Origin: Mycobacterium sp. MBM
Lineage (GTDB): Bacteria; Actinomycetota; Actinomycetes; Mycobacteriales; Mycobacteriaceae
DNA length: 64,000 nt
Assembly: GCA_021648845.1 (NCBI GenBank)
Contig: JAKJHY010000020.1
Location: 1-64,000, forward strand
Reading direction: 5' to 3'
Shown here: piece after piece, positions 52,565 through 62,300 of the stretch
Numbering within the stretch: position 1 is the first letter of the stretch
Layout of the letters: each line of letters opens with the position of its first letter
Program-made: the position numbers and the translations under genes
The notes under the pieces: generated by a model
Databases searched by the model: none
What the model was told of the DNA's origin: nothing
The model's input: the letters and a program-made list of their open reading frames with translations, nothing else

Positions 52565-53721
52565 GCGATTATCTGTCGACCGGCGCACTGCCCGACGACT
52601 ACGCCCAACTGGCCAAGACGGTCCGTGATTTCGCGCAGAGCGTCGTCGCGCCCGTTGCCGCCAAACACGATGAGGAACACAGCTTCCCGTACGACGTGGT
52701 CGCCGGAATGGCCGAGATGGGGCTCTTCGGCCTGCCGTTCCCCGAGGAGTACGGCGGCATGGGCGGCGACTACTTCGCGCTGTGCCTGGCCCTGGAAGAA
52801 CTGGGCAAGGTGGACCAGAGCGTGGCCATCACGCTGGAGGCCGGCGTCTCGTTGGGCGCGATGCCGGTGTACCGGTTCGGCAACGATGCGCAGAAGCAGG
52901 AGTGGCTGCCGCTGCTGGCCAGCGGTAAGGCGCTCGGCGCATTCGGGCTGACCGAGGCGGGTGGTGGTAGTGACGCCGGCGCCACCAAGACCACCGCGAA
53001 GGAGGATGGGTCGAGCTGGATTATCAACGGCTCCAAGCAGTTCATCACCAACTCGGGTACCGAGATCACCAAGCTGGTCACCGTCACCGCGGTCACTGGG
53101 GAGACCGGCGGCAAGAAGGAGATCTCGTCGATCCTGGTGCCGGTACCCACCGACGGATTCACCGCCGAACCGGCCTACAACAAGGTCGGCTGGAACGCCT
53201 CGGACACCCACCCGCTGAGCTTCGATGATGTCCGGGTGCCGCGGGAGAACCTGCTCGGTGAGCGTGGACGCGGCTACGCGAACTTCCTGCGCATCCTCGA
53301 CGAAGGTCGGATCGCCATCGCCGCACTGTCGGTCGGCGCGGCACAGGGGTGTGTGGACGAGAGCGTGAAGTATGCCAAGGAGCGCGAGGCGTTCGGCGCG
53401 GCGATCGGTAGCTATCAGGCGATCGCATTCAAGATCGCGCGGATGGAGGCCCGGGCGCACGCGGCCCGCACGGCCTACTACGACGCCGCGGCGCTGATGC
53501 TGTCGGGCAAGCCGTTCAAGAAGGCCGCCTCGATCGCCAAAATGGTGGCCAGCGAGGCGGCCATGGACAATGCCCGCGATGCCACCCAGATCTTCGGCGG
53601 CTACGGGTTCATGAACGAGTACTCGGTGGCCCGGCACTACCGGGACTCCAAGATCTTGGAGATCGGCGAAGGGACGACCGAAGTGCAGCTGATGCTGATC
53701 GGGCGGGAGCTGGGACTGTGA
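52561..53721 (+). CDS. fadE19: Acyl-CoA dehydrogenase FadE19
   Basis: A 386-residue FAD acyl-CoA dehydrogenase with the three-domain plan: FGLTEAGGGSDAG FAD/substrate loop and a C-terminal helical domain with GGYGFMNEY. The motif EIGEGTTEVQ carries Glu370 at the short/medium-chain catalytic position, not the isovaleryl-CoA dehydrogenase position. This fits short branched acyl-CoA substrates. The gene lies in the branched-chain catabolic operon and overlaps accA1 by ATGA. Confidence 0.93.
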   Translation: MSDYLSTGALPDDYAQLAKTVRDFAQSVVAPVAAKHDEEHSFPYDVVAGMAEMGLFGLPFPEEYGGMGGDYFALCLALEELGKVDQSVAITLEAGVSLGAMPVYRFGNDAQKQEWLPLLASGKALGAFGLTEAGGGSDAGATKTTAKEDGSSWIINGSKQFITNSGTEITKLVTVTAVTGETGGKKEISSILVPVPTDGFTAEPAYNKVGWNASDTHPLSFDDVRVPRENLLGERGRGYANFLRILDEGRIAIAALSVGAAQGCVDESVKYAKEREAFGAAIGSYQAIAFKIARMEARAHAARTAYYDAAALMLSGKPFKKAASIAKMVASEAAMDNARDATQIFGGYGFMNEYSVARHYRDSKILEIGEGTTEVQLMLIGRELGL

Positions 53722-54209
53722 CCGATGCGCCCAAGAGGATCGTCGAACAACGCGGGCTGTGGTTCGAGGAGTTCGAGACCGGTGTGCTGTACCGGCACAA
53801 GCCCGGCCGCACCATCACCGAGGCCGACAACGTCCTGTTCACCACGCTGACCATGAACACCCAGGCGTTGCACCTGGACGCCGCGTTCTCCGACGCGCTG
53901 CCCCCGTTCAACCAGCGACTGGTGAACTCGATGTTCACGCTCTCGACGTTGGTGGGGTTGTCGGTCACCCAACTGACCCAGGGCACCATCGTCGGCAACC
54001 TCGGATTCTCCGATATCGCCTTCCCCAAACCGCTGTTCCACGGCGACACGCTTTACGCGGAGTCCGAGGTGATCGACAAGCGGGAGTCCAAGAGCCGGCC
54101 TGGCGAAGGGATCGTCACCTTCGCCCACACCGGCCGCAACCAGCACGGCGACATCGTGGCCACCGCATCGCGGAAAACCATGGTGCGCAAGAAACCTCAG
54201 GAGGACTAG
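53718..54209 (+). CDS. MaoC-like (R)-hydratase
   Basis: A 163-residue single hot-dog MaoC-family hydratase, Rv2499c-like. It begins VEQRGLWFEEFETG and has the TITEADNVLFTTLTMN segment, with Asn and His residues around the active site. It hydrates enoyl-CoA, perhaps mesaconyl- or methylglutaconyl-type esters, given the next gene is a CitE lyase. The GTG start overlaps the fadE19 stop, and the stop overlaps the GTG start of the lyase by one base. Confidence 0.85.
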   Translation: MTDAPKRIVEQRGLWFEEFETGVLYRHKPGRTITEADNVLFTTLTMNTQALHLDAAFSDALPPFNQRLVNSMFTLSTLVGLSVTQLTQGTIVGNLGFSDIAFPKPLFHGDTLYAESEVIDKRESKSRPGEGIVTFAHTGRNQHGDIVATASRKTMVRKKPQED

Positions 54210-55021
54210 TGCCGCTCGACAATACCGGTCCGGCGTGGATCTTCTGCCCCGCTGATCGTCCGGAACGATTCGAAAAGGCCGCGGCCGCGGCCGATGTCGT
54301 CATCCTCGACCTGGAGGACGGGGCAGGCGACAAGGCCGTCGCGCGGGCCGCCATCGTCAACACTCCGCTGGATCCGGCCCGCACCGTCATCCGGATCAAT
54401 CCGCACGGCACCGAGGACCAGGCGCTGGATCTGGAGGCGCTGGCGCGCACCGGCTACACCACCGTGATGCTGCCCAAGTGCGAGGCCGCCGAGCAGGTGA
54501 GTGCGCTGGCGCCGCTGGAGGTGGTGCTCATCGTCGAAACCCCGCTGGGCGCGCTGACGGTGACCGAGACCGCCGCGGCCGCCAACACCGTCGGGGTGAT
54601 GTGGGGCGCCGAGGATCTGTTCGGGTCGCTGGGGGGAACGCTCAACCGGTTTCCCGACGGGTCCTACCGCGACGTTGCCCAACACGTCCGCTCCCGGTCA
54701 CTACTGGCCGCCAAGGCCTACGGCAAGCTGGCGCTGGACTCGGTGTACATCGACATCAAGGACCTCGACGGACTGCGCGCCGAGACCGACGACGCCGTCG
54801 CCGTCGGCTTCGACATCAAGGTCGCATTGCACCCGACGCAGGTGACCGTCATCCGGGACGGCTACGCACCGTCGCCCGATCAGCTGGACTGGGCGCGACA
54901 CGTACTGGCCGCGGCGGCAAACCAGCGGGGCGCGTTTGCCTTCGAGGGCATAATGGTGGATGCCCCGGTACTGCGGCGGGCGGAGCGGATCGTCCAGCTT
55001 GCGCCCCACCCCGGTAGCTAG
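54209..55021 (+). CDS. citE: CitE-like beta-hydroxyacyl-CoA lyase
   Basis: A 270-residue HpcH/HpaI-CitE TIM-barrel lyase, Rv2498c-like. LEDGAGDKAVARA has the catalytic/metal Glu-Asp, with LIVETPLGAL and WGAEDLFGSLGG for the second metal Glu/Asp. Related enzymes cleave citramalyl-CoA or hydroxymethylglutaryl-type esters, including human CLYBL. It follows the MaoC hydratase, which would make the hydroxyacyl-CoA substrate. The GTG overlaps the previous TAG. Confidence 0.9.
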   Translation: MPLDNTGPAWIFCPADRPERFEKAAAAADVVILDLEDGAGDKAVARAAIVNTPLDPARTVIRINPHGTEDQALDLEALARTGYTTVMLPKCEAAEQVSALAPLEVVLIVETPLGALTVTETAAAANTVGVMWGAEDLFGSLGGTLNRFPDGSYRDVAQHVRSRSLLAAKAYGKLALDSVYIDIKDLDGLRAETDDAVAVGFDIKVALHPTQVTVIRDGYAPSPDQLDWARHVLAAAANQRGAFAFEGIMVDAPVLRRAERIVQLAPHPGS

Positions 55022-55115
55022 CCGGCGCCCCTGACCAGGGGGTCGCATCGACCGCAGCCGTGCCGAGCACCTCGCGGAATGGCGGCCGAACATGTCGCCA
55101 CCTGAAGGAGGCGGT

Positions 55116-56207
55116 ATGGCTGGTTTCGATGACGCGACGGTTGATGACGGGCTGGTGCAATTGCTCCGGCCGGACGGGACGCCGAGCGATCACCACGCGG
55201 CTGCGGGGTACCGCCGCGACCTACCGCCCGAAACGCTGGCCTGGCTCTACGAGCAGATGGTCCTCACCCGTGAACTCGATACCGAATTCGTCAACCTGCA
55301 GCGCCAGGGTGAACTCGCCCTGTATGCCTCCTGCCGCGGTCAGGAGGCCGCCCAGGTCGGCGCGGCGGCTTGTCTGCGCAAGACCGACTGGCTGTTCCCG
55401 CAGTACCGCGAACTCGGTGCCCTGTTGACCCGCGGTATCGCGCCCGCGCAGATGGGCGCGGTGTGGCGCGGGACCTGGCACGGCGGCCTGTCGTTCACCG
55501 ACAAGTGTTGCGCACCCCTCTGCATCCAGATCGGCACGCACGGTCTGCACGCGGTGGGCGCGGCGATGGCGGCCCAACGCCTCGGCGAGAATTCGGTGAC
55601 GGTGGCCTTCATGGGCGACGGCGCGACCTCCGAGGGTGACGCGCACGAGGCACTGAACCTGGCCGCGGTGTTCCAGACGCCTTGCGTGTTCTTCGTGCAG
55701 AACAACCAGTGGGCGATCTCGGTGCCGGTCGGCCGCCAACACGCCGCGCGGTCGCTGGCGGACCGCGCGGCCGGCTACGGGATGCCCGCCGTGCGGGTCG
55801 ACGGCAACGATGTGCTGGCCTGTTTCGCGGTGATGGAGCGGGCCGCCCAGCGTGCCCGCGACGGCGGCGGGCCGACCTTCATCGAGGCGCTGACCTACCG
55901 GATGGGTCCGCACACCACCTCCGATGACCCCAGCCGCTACCGATCGGCGCGCGATGTCGAGCAGTGGGCGGCACGCGACCCGATCACCCGGTATGCGACG
56001 TATCTCAGAACTGTGGGCGTGCTGACGGATCGGATCACCCAGCGGGTCCAGGCCCGGGCCGCCCGGCTGCGCGGTGAGTTGCGCGACGCGATCGTCGGTG
56101 CGCCCGATATGGACATCGCGGAGGTCTTCGACACCGTCTACCACGACATCACCCCGGAGCTGGCGCGCCAGCGCGCTCAGTTGCTCGTCGAGTTGGGGAA
56201 GGGCTGA
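55116..56207 (+). CDS. bkdA: Branched-chain 2-oxoacid dehydrogenase E1 alpha
   Basis: A 363-residue thiamine-diphosphate E1 alpha subunit (Rv2497c, also called pdhA). TPP-binding motif GDGATSEGDAHE...NN and the E1-alpha phosphorylation-loop-like YRMGPHTTSDDPSRYR are present. It decarboxylates keto acids of Val, Leu and Ile. The ATG with AAGGAGGCG upstream was chosen over an ATG 8 codons earlier. Its N-terminal 35 residues are less conserved. Followed by E1 beta after 4 bases. Confidence 0.92.
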   Translation: MAGFDDATVDDGLVQLLRPDGTPSDHHAAAGYRRDLPPETLAWLYEQMVLTRELDTEFVNLQRQGELALYASCRGQEAAQVGAAACLRKTDWLFPQYRELGALLTRGIAPAQMGAVWRGTWHGGLSFTDKCCAPLCIQIGTHGLHAVGAAMAAQRLGENSVTVAFMGDGATSEGDAHEALNLAAVFQTPCVFFVQNNQWAISVPVGRQHAARSLADRAAGYGMPAVRVDGNDVLACFAVMERAAQRARDGGGPTFIEALTYRMGPHTTSDDPSRYRSARDVEQWAARDPITRYATYLRTVGVLTDRITQRVQARAARLRGELRDAIVGAPDMDIAEVFDTVYHDITPELARQRAQLLVELGKG

Positions 56208-56211
56208 AACC

Positions 56212-57255
56212 ATGACACAGATCATCGAGCGGTCCCCGATGCACGGTGACGACCTGCCCGAACCTCGTCCCTCGCTGTTGACGATGACCATGGCCCAGGC
56301 CATCACTCAGGCCCTCCACGATGCGATGGCAGCCGATGACCGGGTGCTGGTGTTCGGTGAGGATGTCGCGACGCTGGGCGGGGTGTTCCGGGTGACCGAC
56401 GGATTGGCCGAAACCTTCGGATCGCAACGGTGTTTCGACACACCGCTGGCCGAATCGGCCATCATCGGGATCGCCATCGGGATGGCCGTGCGTGGATTCG
56501 TCCCGGTTCCCGAGATCCAGTTCGACGGATTCTCGGCCCCGGCCTTCGATCAGATGGTCAGTCACCTGGCCAAATACCGGATGCGCACCCACGGCGATAT
56601 CGACATGCCGGTCACGGTCCGCATCCCGTCGTTCGGCGGAATCGGTGCGGTCGAACATCATTCGGAATCCACCGAGAGCTACTGGTTACACGCCGCTGGG
56701 CTGAAGGTGGTGGCGCCTTCGACGCCGTCGGACGCCTACTGGCTGCTGCGACAGGCGATCACCTGCCGGGACCCGGTCGTCTATCTGGAGCCCAAGAGAC
56801 GCTACTGGAGTCGGGGCACCGTGGACACCGAGTCGCCGGCCCTGCCGTTCGGGCGAGCATCGCTGGCGCGCAAGGGATCCGATATCACCGTGCTGACCTA
56901 CGGCGGGTTGGTGGACACCGCGTTGAGTGCGGCCGCCCTCGCCGCCGAACAGCACGGTTGGGACCTTGAGGTGATCGACCTGCGCACCCTCAACCCACTC
57001 GACTTCGACACCGTCGCGGACTCGGTGCGCCGCACCGGGCGTTGTGTGGTGTTGCATGAAGGTGCCCGCACCCTGGGGTTCGGTGCCGAGCTGGCGGCGC
57101 GGATCTCCGAGGAACTCTTCTACGATCTGGAGGCTCCGGTGTTGCGTGCCACCGGATTCGACACGCCCTACCCGCCGGCCCGGCTGGAGAAGGTTTGGCT
57201 GCCCGGGGTGGACCGCCTGCTGGACTGCGTGGAAAAGGCGCTGAGGCATGAGTGA
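56212..57255 (+). CDS. bkdB: Branched-chain 2-oxoacid dehydrogenase E1 beta
   Basis: A 347-residue E1 beta transketolase-type subunit (Rv2496c). It shows FGEDVATLGGVFRVT, TPLAESAIIGIAIGMA and VPEIQFDGFSAPAFDQ. It completes the alpha2beta2 E1 and holds the TPP pocket and reductive acylation. The ATG starts 4 bases after the E1 alpha stop and lies inside a longer frame. It overlaps the E2 gene by 8 bases. Confidence 0.92.
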   Translation: MTQIIERSPMHGDDLPEPRPSLLTMTMAQAITQALHDAMAADDRVLVFGEDVATLGGVFRVTDGLAETFGSQRCFDTPLAESAIIGIAIGMAVRGFVPVPEIQFDGFSAPAFDQMVSHLAKYRMRTHGDIDMPVTVRIPSFGGIGAVEHHSESTESYWLHAAGLKVVAPSTPSDAYWLLRQAITCRDPVVYLEPKRRYWSRGTVDTESPALPFGRASLARKGSDITVLTYGGLVDTALSAAALAAEQHGWDLEVIDLRTLNPLDFDTVADSVRRTGRCVVLHEGARTLGFGAELAARISEELFYDLEAPVLRATGFDTPYPPARLEKVWLPGVDRLLDCVEKALRHE

Positions 57256-58363
57256 TACCGACAAGACCGAACTACTCGAATTCCGCGTCCCCGATCTCGG
57301 CGAGGGCCTGGAGGAAGCCACCATCACCGGGTGGTCGGTGGCCGTCGGGGACGACGTGGCGCTGAACCAGACCTTGTGCACGCTGGAGACGAACAAGGCC
57401 GAAGTGGAGATCCCCAGCCCGTTCGCCGGGCGCATCGCCGAACTCGGTGGGCGCGAAGGCGACACGCTGGCGGTCGGCGCGGTGCTGGTGCGTGTTGCCG
57501 GGGTGGCGCAGAAGTCGGTGCTGGTGGGATACGGCACCGACGACCGGATGGACGCCTCCCGGCGGGCGCGGGCCAAGCCGCCGGTTCGCAAGTTGGCGCG
57601 CGATCTGCAGGTGGACCTCACCACGGTGGCGCCGTCGGGCCCGGACCGCATCGTCACCCGCGATGACGTCCTCGCCGCGGCCGGCACCCCGGAGATGCGG
57701 GCACTGTCGGGCGTGCAGACCGAGATGGCCAGGCGGATGACGCTGTCCCGTCAACAAATTCCCGATGCTCATGCCGGCGTGCAGGTGGACTGCACGGCGC
57801 TGCTGCGGCTGCGAGATCGCTTGCAGCTCACCCCGTTCGTACTCACGTTGCGGTTGCTGACCATGGTGCTGCAACGCCACCCGCTGCTCAACGCGACCTG
57901 GGTGGACACTGCCGACGGTCCGCGCATCCACCCGCATTCGGCGGTGCATCTGGGTGTCGGGGTGGCCACGCCGCGCGGGCTGCTGGTGCCGGTGGTCGCC
58001 GACGCCCAAAGCCGGAGTACCCGGGAGCTCGACGCCGAGGTCACCCGGTTGGTCGAGGGTGCCCGCAAGGGCGGTCTGCGCCCCAACGAGCTGATGGGGT
58101 CGACGTTCACGGTGTCGAACTTCGGGTCGCTCGGGCTCGATGACGGGGTGCCGGTGATCAATTACCCGGAGGCGGCCATCCTCGGGATGGGTTCGCTCAA
58201 ACCGCGCGCGGTGGTGCTCGACGACGCGGTGGTGGCCCGTCCGACGATGTCGCTGACATGCGCCTTCGACCACCGGATCGCCGACGGTGCCGAGGTGGCG
58301 GCGTTCCTCGGCGAACTGCGGGAACTAATCGAGACCCCGGAGCTGGCGTTGGCCGACCTGTAG
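57248..58363 (+). CDS. bkdC: Branched-chain 2-oxoacid dehydrogenase E2 (dihydrolipoyl acyltransferase)
   Basis: A 371-residue E2. The single lipoyl domain (about 1-85) has Lys50 in ETNKAEVEI. The peripheral subunit-binding region (PPVRKLARDLQVDL, about 115-150) and catalytic core end in DHRIADG (His342/Asp346). It transfers acyl groups to CoA; E3 is encoded elsewhere. One lipoyl domain and short linkers make it smaller than many E2s. It is the last gene of the operon. Confidence 0.92.
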   Translation: MSDTDKTELLEFRVPDLGEGLEEATITGWSVAVGDDVALNQTLCTLETNKAEVEIPSPFAGRIAELGGREGDTLAVGAVLVRVAGVAQKSVLVGYGTDDRMDASRRARAKPPVRKLARDLQVDLTTVAPSGPDRIVTRDDVLAAAGTPEMRALSGVQTEMARRMTLSRQQIPDAHAGVQVDCTALLRLRDRLQLTPFVLTLRLLTMVLQRHPLLNATWVDTADGPRIHPHSAVHLGVGVATPRGLLVPVVADAQSRSTRELDAEVTRLVEGARKGGLRPNELMGSTFTVSNFGSLGLDDGVPVINYPEAAILGMGSLKPRAVVLDDAVVARPTMSLTCAFDHRIADGAEVAAFLGELRELIETPELALADL

Positions 58364-58385
58364 ACCTGCGCCGCGCCGTGGATCG

Positions 58386-59138
58386 TCAGCTCTTCTTGGC
58401 GGCGGCCAGCCGGCGCTGGAATTCCGGTGATTCGATGGACCGCGCCTGCGGGGTGATTTCGACGTCGACGGCGATCGCGTGTTGCTCGCTGTCGAGGAAT
58501 CCCGGGTTTGCTGTCGCCCGCATCGAGGCCTTGGTGGCGATGACGACATCGCGCGGTGCCGAGGCCGGGCCCGCGGCGAGCTGCTGTGCGGCGGACACCG
58601 GGTCGTCGGCGATATCGAGTGCCAGGCCGTATCGCACCGCTTCCTCGGCGTCGAATCGCTTGCCGAACAGCAGCGCCGCGCGCGCCACTTGGGGGCCGAC
58701 GCCGCGTTGCAGCATCCAGGTTGCGCCGCCCCCGGGGTGGATACCCAGCTTCTGGAATCTCGGATCGAAAAGCGCTGCGGGACCGGCAATTCGAACGTCG
58801 GCGGCGAGTGCGAGGTTGAGTCCGGCGCCGACCGCCGCGCCGTTGACGGCGGCGATGGTGGGCAGGATGCAGTCGGCGACTGCCAGGAAGCCGTCGTAGA
58901 TGATGCGCAGTCCGTCTTCGGCGGCCTCGCCCAAGGCGGTCAGGTCGGCGCCCGCGCAGAACGCCTTGCCCGCACCGGTCACGACGACGGCGTGCACGTC
59001 GGTGTTCGCCTCGGCGGCGTCGACCGCGGCGCGCAGGGCCGCCGAGATCTCGGCGGTCACCGCATTGCGGCGGTCGGGATCATTGACGGTGATGGTGGCG
59101 ACGTGATCGGCGACGTCGACGAGAACGAGGTCTGACAT
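58386..59138 (-). CDS. Crotonase-family protein, EchA14-like
   Basis: A 250-residue enoyl-CoA hydratase-fold protein. Oxyanion segments are KAFCAGADLTAL and VNGAAVGAGLNLALAADVRIA. By manual alignment neither catalytic Glu of classical hydratases is kept (DPRFQKLGIHPGGG has Phe/Gln there), so the reaction may differ. It stands beside the bkd operon, in convergent orientation with a 22-base gap, and next to the repeat-protein gene, as echA14 (Rv2486) stands near PE_PGRS genes in M. tuberculosis. Confidence 0.8.
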   Translation of the reverse strand: MSDLVLVDVADHVATITVNDPDRRNAVTAEISAALRAAVDAAEANTDVHAVVVTGAGKAFCAGADLTALGEAAEDGLRIIYDGFLAVADCILPTIAAVNGAAVGAGLNLALAADVRIAGPAALFDPRFQKLGIHPGGGATWMLQRGVGPQVARAALLFGKRFDAEEAVRYGLALDIADDPVSAAQQLAAGPASAPRDVVIATKASMRATANPGFLDSEQHAIAVDVEITPQARSIESPEFQRRLAAAKKS

Positions 59139-59367
59139 GGCCTCAGGCTACGGATCGGCAGACGGTGGGTGGCATCGGAGGTCGGCTGCGGCGCCGTCAC
59201 CGCGAATCGGGTGCGCTGTCCAGGCGATTTTCCCGGTTCTGTCACAGCCCCGGATCTCCTTTGCATCGGAACGGTAACCCTCCCAACTGTCGCGCCGGGA
59301 AGTTGCATCCATGTCATTTACCTTTCTCCCTGACTGCGACGTCAATATGAAAGCGCTTGGGGATGAC

Positions 59368-62300
59368 ATGGTGAGTAAGTCGAATCGACTGGCCGTCAGC
59401 ATGATTGCGGCAGCGGCATTGTGCACGCCGCCGCTTTTGCTGAGCGCAACGGCTCAGGCGCAACCGGCCTGGCAGTCGAGCGCGGGTGGTGTGCCCTGCG
59501 TCGGCATGGTGCAGCAGCTCGCCGCGTCGCCTCCTGATCTGGGCCAGTCGTTGCAAGGCATCGCGGCACCGTTCACCGGTGCCGGCGCCGCTCCGGTTGT
59601 CGTTCCGCCTGCCACCGCTGCCGGCGCCATTCCCGGCGCCGGCGCGGCTGGTGGCGGTGGCGCTGGTGGGGCAGGCGCCGGTGGTGCCGGTGCGGCGGGC
59701 GGAGCCGGTGGTGCTGGTGCGACAGGTGCTGGCGGTGCCGGTGGAGCTGGTGCTGGTGGAGCTGGCGGTGCTGGTGGTGCCGGCGGAGCTGGTGGCGCGG
59801 GTGGTGCTGGTGGAGCTGGTGCTGGTGGGGCCGGCGGTGCGGGTGGAGCCGGCGGTGCTGGTGCTGGTGGGGCCGGCGCGGGTGGTGCTGGTGGTGCGGG
59901 CGCTCCTCTTGCCGCTGGTGCACCCATCGCGGGTGGCGCACCTGTCGGTGCGCCGATCGTCGATGCCGCGGGCGCTGCGGGTGGCGCCCCGGCCGGAGTC
60001 GTGGACACCGCGGGCGCGCCGCTCCCGGGTGCCGCAGGTGATGGTGCGCCGCTCGCGGATGCGGCGGCTCATGTCGGCCAGGGCGGTGTCCCGGGTGCCG
60101 GCGGAGGCGAGGGTGCCGGCGGCGGTGGTGCGCCGGGTGGCGGCGTGGTTCATCCCGCGGGCGCGGATGTCGGGCCCGCCGGTCCGCCGGCCGGCCCGAT
60201 CGTCGATGCAGCTGCAGTGGTCCCGCCGGCAGCTGATGCGGGCGTTCCCGCGGCGGCAGTCATTGATGGCGCTGCGGCTGCTCCCGCGGCCGCTGCGCCG
60301 GTGATCGGTGGCGGTGAAGGCGCGGCTCCTGCCGCGGCGATCGGTGGCGGTGACGCCGGTGCTGGCGCTGGCGGTGCGGGTGGTGCCGGTGGCGGCGCCG
60401 GTGGTGCGGGTGGTGCCGGTGGCGGCGCCGGTGGTGCGGGTGGTGGTGCTGCCGGTGGCGGTGCGGGTGGTGCCGGTGGTGGTGCTGCCGGTGGCGGTGC
60501 GGGTGGTGCCGGTGGTGGTGCGGGTGGTGCCGGTGGTGGTGCTGCCGGTGGTGGCGCGGTTCCCGCCGGAGCTGTCGTTGAAGGCGGTGGGGTCGGCGGT
60601 GCTCCCGTGGAGCTTGCTGTGGCTGCGCCTCCGGTGGAGGTGGCGGCTCCGCCGGTCGAAGTGGCGTTGCCGCCGGTGGAGGTCGCTGCGCCGCCGGTCG
60701 AGGTGGCCGCGCCGCCGGTGGAGGTTGCGTTGCCGCCGGCCGAGGTGGCCGGACCTCCGGTGGAGGTTGCGTTGCCGCCGGTGGAGGTCGCGGCGCCCCC
60801 GGTCGAGGTTCACGCGCCGCCGGTTCAAGTGGCGGGACCTCCGGCCGAGATCTCGGTGCCCGATATAGACATCGAGGTGCCCGATATCAGCATTCCGGGC
60901 ATCGAGGTGCCCGGCGGTGCCGCCGTTCCCGGTGGAGTTGTCGGAGGTGCCCCCGGCGCCGCGGTCGGCGGTGCCCCCGCCGCTGCGGTCGCTGACGCGG
61001 GCGCCGCGGCCGCAGCGCCCGGTGCTGCAGTCGTGCAAGCCGCAGCGCCCGCGGCGGCCGGCGGCGGTGCCGCAGGCGGTGGAGGTGCGGCAGGTGGCGC
61101 TGGTGCAGGCGGTGCCGGTGCGGATGCAGGCGCTGCCGGAGCAGGCGGTGCCGGTGCGGATGCAGGCGCTGTCGGTGGCGGTGCCCCCGCGGGTGGCGCT
61201 GCCGGTGGTGGCGCGCCGGCGGGCGCAGGCGTAGGTGGTGGTGCCCCGGTGGGTGCCGGTGGTGGTGCTCCCGTTGGTGGTGGTGCTCCCGTTGGTGGTG
61301 GTGCTCCGGTCGGTGGTGGTGCTCCCGTTGGTGGTGGTGCTCCGGTCGGTGGTGGTGCTCCGGTCGGCGGCGGCGCGCCCGTGGGCGGAGGCGCTCCCGT
61401 CGGTGGTGGTGCCCCGGTCGCGGGCGGCGCGCCCGCCGGAGCTCCGCTGGTGGATGCCGCCGGTGTGCCCGCGGGCACACCGCTGGTCGATGCGTCGGTC
61501 GTCGGACCCGTGCTGGCGAACACCGGACTCAATTCGGGACTCCTCGATAACGCAGCGGGCGCGGCACCCGGCGGCCTTGCTGCAGCCGAAGGCGTGATAG
61601 CGCAAGGTTCCGGTGGCGGACTTCCGCTGGCCGACGCCGCGGGTGCCGGCGGCGGACTTCCGATTGCCGATGCTGCCGGTGTCGGTGGCCCGGCGGCCGG
61701 GGCGCTCGAGGACGCGGCCGCGGTGGCGATCCCTGCAGCTGATGCGGGTGCCGGAGCCGGCGCCGGTGGCGGAGCCGGCGGTGCGGGTGGTGCCGGTGGT
61801 GGCGCGGCCGGTGGTGGTGCGGGTGGCGCTGGTGGTGCCGGTGGGGGCGCCGGTGGTGCGGGTGGCGCTGGTGGTGGTGGCGCGGCCGGTGGTGGTGCTG
61901 GTGGCGCAGGTGCCGGTGGTGCGGGTGGCGCTGGTGGTGGTGGTGCGGGTGGCGCTGGTGCCGGCGGCGCGGCCGGTGGTGGTGCGGGTGGCGCTGGTGG
62001 TGGTGGCGCAGGTGCCGGTGGCGCGGCTGGCACTGGTGGTGGCGCGGCCGGCGGTGGTGCTGGTGGCGGCGCGGCGGGCGCTGGTGGTGCCGGCGGTGGG
62101 GCCGGTGGCGTCAACGCCGCGGTCGTCGGACCGCTGATGGCCAGCACCGGCGGACTCGGAGCCGTGCAGGCGGTGACCGCTCCGGCGGTCGCAGCGGTTC
62201 AGGCCGCGGCACCCGCGGCTGCCGTCGGCGGTGCGGGCGCGACCGGCGGTGGCGGCACAGCGTTCGCCGGCATCCCGGGTGTCATCGCGCCGGCAGCTGG

